Assembly: GCA_032629725.1 (NCBI GenBank)
Contig: JAFEVB010000010.1
Location: 1,054,001 to 1,118,000 of the forward strand
From: Gremmenia infestans
Taxonomy: Eukaryota > Ascomycota > Leotiomycetes > Helotiales > Hamatocanthoscyphaceae
Reading direction: 5' to 3'
DNA length: 64,000 bases
Shown: one piece after another, positions 55,908 through 64,000 of the stretch
Numbering within the stretch: position 1 is the stretch's first letter
Layout: each line of letters begins with the position of its first letter
The notes under the pieces: generated by a model
The model's input: only the letters and a program-made list of their open reading frames with translations
What the model was told of the DNA's origin: nothing
Databases searched by the model: none
Position numbers and translations under genes: made by a program

Positions 55908-58558
55908 ATGTCTCCGTACGATACTTCGCCGTGGCCAGTCAAAGATGTAAGCCGCGCTCTTGCTATCAATGTCTTAATTGGCTATTGTTTGCGGGATAAT
56001 TTACTTACGCCATCGCTTGTGCTCAGATTATCTATACTGGTATCGTTGGGTCGGTTCTACTGGCTGCTTTCCTGGAATGGTTCCTCTGGCTTGCCGCATT
56101 CTTGTACTGTTTAGTGAAGGTATACCAGAAAGCCGAGCATTGGTCAGTCAAGATTCTAGCAGTAGTTGTGGCAATTGTCTTCACTCTTCTAAGGTATGTT
56201 CTATTAAGAATAAGAAAGTCGATTTGATGACTCGCACTAATTGCTCATGCTCATAGATGCATCTACCTACCGATCATGGTTGTCACTCTCCCGTTACCCA
56301 ATCACATAACTCAATACTTTCCACTTTCTATGGTCACCTTCCTTCAATGGTTCGGATTCTGGTCTTTCGCCGCTCTGTTAACGATCCCTTGGCTCTTCTG
56401 CGTTTATCAAATTGTTACGCACTCCATTGGACGAACAAAACGCATGAAGCAGGTCTTGGATGAGCATTCGGCTCCGAAAGTTGTCATAGTCATGCCATGC
56501 TACATGGAGGATCCAGATGTCTTGTTGACCGCGGTTGACTCTGTTGTTGATTGTGACTACCCGACAACATGCATCCATGTCTTTCTCTCATTCGATGGTG
56601 ATCAGGAGGACGAATTATATCTCAACACAATTGAGAGACTAGGCGTTCCGCTTTGTCTCGATTCATACCCGAAGAGTATTGACGTAAAGTACCGCGGGGC
56701 TCGAATTACAGTATCTCGCTTTCCTCATGGAGGAAAAAGACACTGCCAGAAAGCTACCTACAGACTTATCGACAAAATCTACACGGCGTATTTGAAGCGA
56801 AACGATAACCTTTTCATCCTCTTCATAGATTCGGATTGTATATTGGACCGTGTCTGCCTTCAGAACTTCGTATATGACATGGAGCTGAGCCCTGGAAACT
56901 CGAAAGATATGCTGGCAATGACTGGCGTTATCACTTCAACGACCAAGAAACACAGTTTTATTACTCTCCTCCAGGATATGGAATACATTCACGGCCAGCT
57001 ATTCGAAAGAACTGTTGAATCTGGCTGTGGAGCAGTTACTTGCTTACCAGGAGCCCTCACTATGTTGAGATTTTCGGCTTTCCGTAGAATGGCCAAATAC
57101 TACTTCGCTGATAAAGCCGAACAGTGTGAGGACATGTTTGATTATGGAAAGTCTCATTTGGGAGAGGATCGATGGCTGACCCATCTGTTTATGATTGGAG
57201 CCAAGAAACGTTACCAAATCCAAATGTGCACGACGGCTTTCTGCAAAACGGAAGCAGTCCAAACATATCGATCTCTAATCAAGCAACGCAGAAGATGGTT
57301 CTTGGGCTTCATTACAAATGAAGTCTGCATGCTGACAGACATGAGGATTTGGAAGCGGTACCCAATATTGGCTGTGGTTAGGTTCATGCAAAATACCATC
57401 AGAACTACAGCCTTGCTGTTCTTCATTATGGTCATCTCCATCTTGAGCACTTCCAAGAACATCAAAGATCTACCGGTTGGATTTATTGCTATTTCCCTTG
57501 GTCTGAACTGGCTTATGATGATCTACTTCGGTGCAAAGCTGAAGCGCTTCAAGATTTGGGCCTATCCTCTCATGTTCGTCTGTAACCCCTTCTTCAACTG
57601 GTACTACATGTGAGTCCCTTAACCAAACGCGCTTGAGAGTTCCGAACTATGATACTGACATCAAGCAAGGGTCTATGGTATCTTCACAGCCGGCCAAAGG
57701 ACTTGGGGAGGACCTCGTGCAGATGCGGGCACAGCAGATTCCACAACGACTCCCCAACAGGCTATCGAAAAAGCTGTTGCGACTGGCGACGATCTCAACG
57801 TGGTACCTGAGACTTTCAAGCCTGCCGCAGAAGCTCAGAAGAACCAGCTTGCTAAAGTCACTCTTCAGCCACCTAACCGGCTTGAAGGACGCTTTACAGC
57901 GGCTGAGAAACTTCCGGGTGGATGGTATCAACAAGGAAATGATTCTATGCTCAGTACAGGGGGTGGTGGTCTTCCTTCAGGTGGTGAGTTGCTTCTGCGG
58001 GCATTCTCTTTCAACAATCACCCAAGCTTCAAGACATATTTTCGGGTCAAACAATACTGACTCTGCGCACTTGCAGGTCCTGGACGGATGCCACTCCATC
58101 CTAGAGATTCATTCGACAGCAACTTCTCCGCACAGACTAGCACCAATTCCATATACATGCCTCGTCGTGTGGAGAGCATCATGGGCGAAGAGGATCGAAA
58201 GAAGTACGAAATGGCGCAAGCAAGCCAGCGTGCAGCAGGGGGTGCATATATGCCGGGTTCACCAATAGGCCAAGTTTACGAGGTCGACGATGCAGAGCTG
58301 CGCAAAGGAGGTTGGAAGGATTCAGCGGAATACCTGGGACAAAGTAAAGATCGATCCGAGTGTCAACGAGCTGACAGCTCTGGCTCACGCGTTGGATCTC
58401 CTGACGCTGGGCCGTACTTGGATGGGACCTTAACGATGCCTCGACCAGCGTCAACTGTACAGATTCAACGCAGCGGGCGAAGTCCATTGGGCAGAGCCAG
58501 CTTGATTAGGACTGCATCTGCTGAGTATAAAGATATTGAGCTTGAGGATCAGCGATGA
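55908..58558 (+). CDS. Chitin synthase-like GT2 enzyme (class VI/ChsD type)
   Basis: Five exons, 55908-55946, 56027-56193, 56257-57609, 57670-57983 and 58077-58558, give 784 aa; introns are 80, 63, 60 and 93 bp. N-terminal membrane spans (residues about 15-130) precede a family-2 glycosyltransferase domain with VVIVMPCYMEDPDVLLTAVD, a DxD motif (LFIDSDC), LPGALTMLR, an acidic GEDRW motif and KQRRRWF, the QRRRW signature of chitin synthases. Further spans (about 400-500) follow, then a 270-residue disordered Ser/Pro/Gly-rich tail. It should be a plasma-membrane polysaccharide synthase. There is no myosin domain, and size and motifs fit the small class VI enzymes such as Aspergillus ChsD, but a related non-chitin GT2 (for example the hyphal-growth GT2 of plant pathogens) is possible. 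The start MSPYDTSPWPVKD is the first in-frame ATG after a long leader. Confidence 0.87.
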
Positions 58559-59642
58559 AGCCCTGCGCATTCTCCTGACAACCTTCAAGAAAATCAGGAC
58601 CGTGGGGAAGTTAATTATGGAGCGCGGTAGCCTTGTCAACCTTTCTCAGACACCTTGTATGTCGATTCGGTATTGACTGAGTGGGGGTTCATGATACCAG
58701 ATGGCCCGTACATCCGTTGCTTTTCTGTGGCATGATTGCATGCTATGACGTGCTATCAAAATGGAATCGATCCTCCAAGATACAACCAAGAGTACAGTAC
58801 CTAGGTACGTATCAGTACGGAGTAATTTAAAGGGGCCAAAATGGATCCCAGGTGGAAGGGCCAAGCCGACCATATACTGCCAAAGCACATGCTGATGGGC
58901 ATTACTCGTGTGTACTTTAGACGGAAAAGAAGAACTCCAGGTGCATAAGGATTAATTTTTATACATAAAACAGCTAAACAAATCCGACCTTGCAAGAAAT
59001 GGCATTAGATACTATGCTACATTATTTGGAGACGTGTTCTAGGGTTTCTGTATATAAATATTATCGACTTTATGAACATCGTATTTGCCTAGGCCTCTCC
59101 TCTCCTCTACAGCGGGAAGCCTTGTTTCCGCCCCACCCCACCAAACACCGACATCATAGCGATAGCTTATCCGGTGCGAACCCCTCGCACGTGATTTGCG
59201 CCTGTTGATAGATGAAGAAGATGCCACGTACTGTAGCGGTGAGGTAGATGATGCAGAATCACAAAGAATCAATACAATATGATATGGCGGCAGTAGGCAA
59301 CAGGACAGGCAATCGTGTGCTTTGCCCTTTGCCTTGCTTGCCCTTGTGTGTTGCGTTGGTTGTGGAAGGAAAGCGCTCGAATGTTCGTCGAAGGCAGTAG
59401 AAGTGGAAGTCCAGCAAGCGAGAAAGGTGGCAGACCAAACCAAACCAAAGTAGCGGGGCGGGAAACGCATCAAATTTTTTGAAAGATCCTACTTGAACTT
59501 GACAACACAACTCAATCTACATAAATTCTCCACGGTCTATTCCTCGACTCCGACCCTCCAAGCACCTCTTCCGCACGTCGCTGTCTCCTACCCTCAATTA
59601 AACCTCCATATTCACGCTCCGACCGAGCAGAAACATCCCGCA
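58559..59642. other. Intergenic spacer
   Basis: A 1.1-kb region between two plus-strand genes. It contains CCTAGGTAC at 58800-58808 and TACGGAGTA at 58816-58824 side by side, and a pyrimidine-rich leader before the Hsp110 start. No gene seen. Confidence 0.55.
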
Positions 59643-62136
59643 ATGTCTGTTGTCGGTGTTGGTACGTCAATCACAAGCCTCAGCCTTTCTGAAACCTGCT
59701 AATCCTCCTCCAGATTTTGGCACAGCCAACACGGTTATTGCCGTTGCCCGGAATCGCGGGGTCGATGTTGTATGTATCCTTATTTTGCTTCTACATGTTG
59801 GCCTTCAAGAAATACTGACCTTGCGCAGATCACCAACGAAGTCTCCAATCGAGCTACACCGTAAGTTATCCATCCCGCCTCCTACTTTGCTCTCAACAAG
59901 AAACTTACAATTTCTCTAGATCTTTAGTTGGCTTTGGACCCAAATCTCGATACCTCGGCGAACCTGCGAAGACACAAGAGATCTCCAACCTCAAGAACAC
60001 AGTCGGATCTTTGAAGCGGTTAGCAGGGCGAAGTTTGTCTGATCCAGATGTCCAAATCGAACAACAGTATGTCTCTGCACCGCTCGTCGATATCAATGGA
60101 CAGGTTGGTGCCGAGGTCACATATATGGGCCAGAAGGAGAAATACACCGCCGTCCAGCTTGTCTCCATGTTCTTGAGCAAGGTAAAGGCGACCGCTTCTG
60201 CGGAATTAAAACTCCCAGTCTCGGATCTAGTCATGAGCGTCCCGGCTTGGTTCACCGATATCCAACGAAGAGCTCTTATGGATGCCGCCGAGATCGCCGG
60301 ACTCAAGCTTCTCCGCTTGATGAACGACACAACCGCAGCTGCTTTAGGGTATGGTATCACAAAGACCGACCTACCTACAGCAGAGGAGAAGCCAAGGCGT
60401 GTGGCGTTTATCGATATCGGGCACAGCAACTACTCCTGCTCGATCGTGGAATTCAAGAAAGGGGAACTGACTGTCAAGTCAACTACATACGACCGTCACT
60501 TTGGTGGCCGCGACTTCGACAAGGCTCTAGTGGACCATTTTGCTGCGGAGTTCAAGGAGAAGTACAAGATTGACATCAAGACAAACCCCAAGGCCGTAGT
60601 CCGTGTTGCCGCAGCTGCCGAGAAGTTGAAGAAGATTCTTTCCGCCAACCTGCAAGCGCCTATCAACATTGAATCGTTGATGAACGACGTCGATGTTTCC
60701 ACCATGATGAAGCGCGAAGAACTCGAAGCCCTTGTTGAGCCTTTACTCAAGCGTGTACACGTACCTCTCGAGCAGGCTTTGCTTGAGGCCAAGTTGACCA
60801 AGGACGACATCGATATTGTTGAGCTCGTCGGAGGTTGCACACGTGTACCAGCCCTCAAAGAACGTATCCAAAAGTTCTTCGGCAAGACTCTGTCTTTCAC
60901 ACTCAACCAAGATGAGGCTATTGCGAGAGGTTGTGCTTTCAGCTGCGCCATTCTCTCACCCGTCTTCCGTGTCCGTGACTTCGCCATCCACGATATCGTC
61001 AACTACCCAATCGAGTTCACGTGGGAGAAATCTCCGGACATTCCAGATGAGGATACCAGCCTCACAGTTTTCAACAGAGGAAACCAGATGCCATCGACCA
61101 AAATTCTCACCTTCTACCGCAAGGAGGCATTCAACCTCGAGGCAAAATACGCACAGCCCGAGTTACTGCCAGGCAAGACCAACCCCTGGATCGGTCGATT
61201 TTCTGTCAAGAACGTCAAGGCAGACTCGAAAGACGATTTCATGGTTTGCAAGCTTAAAGCACGCCTAAACCTGCACGGAATCCTGAATGTAGAGTCTGGG
61301 TACTATGTAGAAGACATGGAGGTTGAAGAGCCAATCCCAGAAGAAAAAGAAAGTGAGAAGAAGGAAGGAGACAAGAAAGACCCAGATGTACGTCGCGATC
61401 CAGTGGTACCGTCTCAAACTTCCAGCGAAGATGAGCATGCTACGAAACGTCCTCGCCTGAACGAAAACTTGCTAACAACCAAGAAGGCTATGGAAACCGA
61501 TGACAAGCCAAAGACTCGCAAGGTCAAAAAGCAAGTCCGAAAAGGCGACCTCCCCATTATCTCGGGCACTGCTTCCCTTGAGGAAACCGCAAAGGCCGCC
61601 GCTGGCGAAAAAGAAATGGCTATGATCATGGAAGACAAGCTCGTTGCTGACACAGAAGAGAAGAAGAACGAACTCGAGACCTACATCTACGAGATGCGAA
61701 ACAAGATCGACGACACATACGCCGATTTCGCCAGCGACGAAGAGAAGACGAAGCTGAAGGCCAAGCTTGAAGCTAGCGAGGTAAGTTTCCTTTTGTCATT
61801 TTTTCGACACTTAGGATGCTAATTTGAATACAGGACTGGCTGTACGACGAAGGGGAGGATGCCACAAAGGCTGTTTACATTGCCAAGATGGATGAGATCC
61901 GTGCCGTTGCAGGACCCATCGTCCAACGTTACTGGGACAAACTCGAGGCTGAGCGTGCTGCACAAAAGGCTGCTGAGGACGCCGAGGCTCAAAGAAAGCA
62001 AGAGATGGCCGAAGCAGCCAAGAAAGCCGCCATGGCACAAGAGGCTGCTGCGAACGGCACCAAGGACGAGGAGATGACCGACGCGGAGCCGACTACGAAG
62101 CCCGATGAGATTGTCGAGCCTGAGGAGTCGAAGTGA
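59643..62136 (+). CDS. hsp88: Hsp110 chaperone (Sse1/Hsp88-type)
   Basis: Five exons, 59643-59661, 59714-59769, 59829-59860, 59920-61780 and 61834-62136, give 756 aa. The introns are 52, 59, 59 and 53 bp; three of them lie within the first 120 bp of coding sequence. The spliced start [42 protein letters not shown] is the ATP-binding loop of Hsp70/Hsp110. Other blocks are AALGYGITK, VAFIDIGHSNYSCSIVEFKK, GGRDFDKALVDHF and VELVGGCTRVPALKERIQKF. DIGHSNYS and GGCTRVP rather than the canonical Hsp70 versions, plus the long acidic insertion in the C-terminal half (about residues 460-560), indicate Hsp110. It acts as a cytosolic nucleotide-exchange factor and holdase for Hsp70. The C-terminal helical region ends in Ala/Glu-rich tail sequence. 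Confidence 0.94.
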
Positions 62137-62922
62137 GGGGTATTTAAAGTTTATCTGGGGTAGAAGAGGTCATGAAACAATGGAGTCGATGGATGGATGG
62201 TTAATTATACATGGAGAGAATCGATAGAAACGCCCGCTGGGGTCTTGCTCAGGATTCTAGTAGAGCGGTTTAGATCGATGTGGCATGATCCGACTGCATT
62301 TTCTTCTTCCTGCGATTTGATCCATGCTAAGAAAGCTTCCAGTTTTTGGTGCGTTTATAGATGGCGATCATACAAGCAAAGGATAGAAATCAAAACTCGT
62401 AAAATATAGACTCTCGTCTTTCCTATATTCTATAATGATTGTAATTCTACAGGTGACTATGTTATTGTAACATATCAACGGAAGAAAAACGTGAAACATA
62501 ACACACCACTTACGGGAAATGGCTATAGACTAATTAAGAGTTGATTTAGATGGAAATAGCAGAAGTTCCGCCTAACTGCTCTTGCGCCCGATATAGGTGC
62601 TTTCTTTGCCAGGTAGATAGATAGGCAAAGGAGGAAGCAAAGACTCAAAACGCAAATCCATTCAACCCCAACGCCTAGCATAGCAACCAAAAACATGCAG
62701 TATGTAGAGAGGACTCCCGATCAATCATGCCATACCATACCGTACCGTAAAATGCCACACCGTACCGTACTGTGCTGTGCCGTGCCGTGCCATTTCCTAT
62801 TATAGACATGCTATACAAGGGATATACAGTACATACACCACCTTCCCCCTCCTCCCGTCCTCCCTCCACCCCAAAGCAACAAACAATCAATCATTCAAAC
62901 TCCCCAAACTCCCACTCCCTGC
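62137..62922. other. Convergent 3' spacer with pentamer repeats
   Basis: A 786-bp region between the stops of hsp88 and the CUE-domain gene. It contains a degenerate CGTAC/CGTGC pentamer array at 62730-62792. Confidence 0.55.
62730..62792. repeat. Degenerate CCGTAC/CCGTGC pentamer array
   Basis: About a dozen related 5-bp units (CATAC, CGTAC, CGTGC, TGTGC) in a row in non-coding DNA, in style like the tracts at 4117 and 18155. Confidence 0.85.
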
Positions 62923-63692
62923 CTATATACCCTGCTTCCCCAAACTCGCTTCCGCCGCAACCTTAGCCTCCATCTTCCTCCTCGCTGCTAGGATCATCTC
63001 TTCCCTCCTCCGTTGCAACAGCGCCTGTCTCTCGCCCTTATTCGCGCTCCACGACGAGTTCTGCATCTGCGGTTTCTTCTCTTCCTTTTCTCGCTCTGCT
63101 TCTTCTTCTTCTGCTGTTATTGGTGGATTGTTGATTTTGGAGCCGAGGTTGTAGCGCGTTATGAGGTCTGGTTGCAGGGGTCGCGCGGGTTTGAGGGTTG
63201 TGGTTGAGGTGGTGGAGGAGGTTGTTGAGGGGAGGGGTGGTTGGAACGATTGTGGAGGCTGGTGTTCATTAGCAAGTTTTCAAAAGCACAGTATAGTATA
63301 GATGTATCTAAGATTGATTCATGGAACAGAGTCACAAGTCATAACTCATAGACTTCTATTCCACTTCTTGAAACAGAAGGAGAAAGAACCCCCATAAAGG
63401 TACTTACAACTTCCAGCCCCCTCCCACTCAATATCCGCTCCGTCGTCGCCACCACATTCCCCCCGTTCCGCTGCAGATCCCACATGATATTCCGTCTCGA
63501 CACCTGCGGAAACATCTGCTGTATGCGCTCTACGTCCGCCTCCCGCGCCCGCACATTGTTCGCGGATGTTGAGCCACGGTTCCCGGTTGAAGGGCTGTTG
63601 CTGGAAAAGAAGAAGTATCGTATAGCGAGGCCGCCCAGGACGAGGATTAGGATTAGCTGCGGAAGGTTTATGGTTTGGTCCGAGGAAGACAT
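62923..63692 (-). CDS. CUE-domain membrane protein, Cue1-like
   Basis: Two exons, 63692-63408 and 63258-62923, give 206 aa; the 149-bp intron has donor GTAAGT, branch CTAAT and acceptor CCAG. An N-terminal membrane anchor (NLPQLILILVLGGLAIRYFF, residues 8-27) is followed by a CUE domain (about 50-95) with the MFP motif in VERIQQMFPQVSRRNIMWDL, which binds ubiquitin. The C-terminal region (about 165-200), NKGERQALLQRRREEMILAA and RRKMEAK, resembles the Ubc7-binding U7BR of yeast Cue1. By analogy it would anchor and activate Ubc7 at the ER for ER-associated degradation. A fission yeast Cue4-type protein is the alternative. The start at 63692 is chosen because the hydrophobic anchor begins just after it. 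Confidence 0.87.
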
Positions 63693-64000
63693 GGCGAATT
63701 GTGGTGAGGCGAGGCGAGGTGAGGTGAGGTGAGGTGGTTCGAAGAGAGGGAGGGATGGAAATGTTATAGAGTTCGGCCGCAGTGGACTTAGTTTTCGGGG
63801 CGCGGCAATAGATGTGAACCAAGCTGCGTGGCCGATGCTAGTTTTTGAAACAGGCGATTTCAAGCACCGTGAAGACAACAATGGTCATCGGATGGCCTGG
63901 GATACTGGGATATGAGAGGCGAGGGTGGTGGTTGCTTCTGTCACAAAGATACCCAAATGATAGTGAAACATCACGTGCAAATGTTTATTGATATGTAAGC
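63693..64000. promoter_or_regulatory. Upstream region of CUE-domain gene
   Basis: 308 bp to the window edge, upstream of the CUE gene. It has a GAGGC/GAGGT pentamer run (63711-63734) in the likely 5' UTR. No other gene seen. Confidence 0.45.

Noticed and set aside
63711..63734. GAGGT tandem run as a possible coding repeat
   Set aside because: It lies upstream of the CUE-protein start and matches a simple 5-bp repeat.
1..64000. tRNA, rRNA, CRISPR and transposon signals
   Set aside because: I searched by eye for box B-like motifs, regularly spaced repeats, terminal repeats and transposase/reverse transcriptase motifs and found none convincing; a tRNAscan or RepeatMasker run would be decisive.

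Overview
The window looks like a filamentous ascomycete (Pezizomycotina) nuclear chromosome, possibly a leotiomycete, though that class-level guess is weak. The evidence is the gene set (a Sec62, Mtc6, Stu1, Cya5-type PPR protein, NADPH nitrate reductase, class VI-like chitin synthase, cutinase and Hsp88-type Hsp110), frequent small GT-AG introns of about 43 to 149 bp with CTAAC/CTGAC-like branch sites, and roughly one gene per 3 kb on both strands. I see 21 protein-coding genes. Many are split across several reading frames by introns; I joined the exons by eye from splice signals, reading frame and family conservation.

Layout: (1) 1-11.2 kb: a large PH-domain protein (-), a conserved coiled-coil hypothetical (+) and the ER translocon subunit Sec62 (-), separated by two roughly 3 kb gene-free stretches. 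(2) 11.6-18 kb: Mtc6 (+), a small single-span membrane protein (-) and a basic-secretory-protein-type metallopeptidase (-), with a striking hairpin at 16.5 kb. (3) 18.5-31.3 kb: the CLASP protein Stu1 (+), a LIM-RhoGAP (+) carrying an apparent poly-C frameshift, and an unknown charged protein (+). (4) 31.9-43.2 kb: rRNA-processing Fyv7 (-) divergent from an Atos/FAM214-like protein (+), a secreted cutinase (+), a mitochondrial PPR protein (-) and SRP68 (+). (5) 43.5-52.8 kb: assimilatory nitrate reductase (-), then a 2.4 kb divergent spacer and the NMD factor Upf2 (+). (6) 53.6-63.7 kb: a GFA/CENP-V family protein (-), a chitin-synthase-like GT2 enzyme (+), Hsp110 (+) and a CUE-domain ER protein (-).

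Most genes are housekeeping and unrelated neighbours. There is no operon-like logic and no secondary-metabolite cluster. Two of them serve ER protein targeting or insertion (SRP68, Sec62) and one ER quality control (CUE protein), while Stu1, the LIM-RhoGAP and the chitin synthase relate to the cytoskeleton, polarity and cell wall. Nitrate reductase stands alone here, without nitrite reductase or a nitrate transporter. I found no transposon, rRNA, tRNA or CRISPR. Intergenic DNA is dotted with recurring short motifs (CCTAGGTAC, TACGGAGTA and GTAC-containing pentamer tracts) and one perfect 17-bp inverted repeat. I did not find a convincing new multi-gene system.
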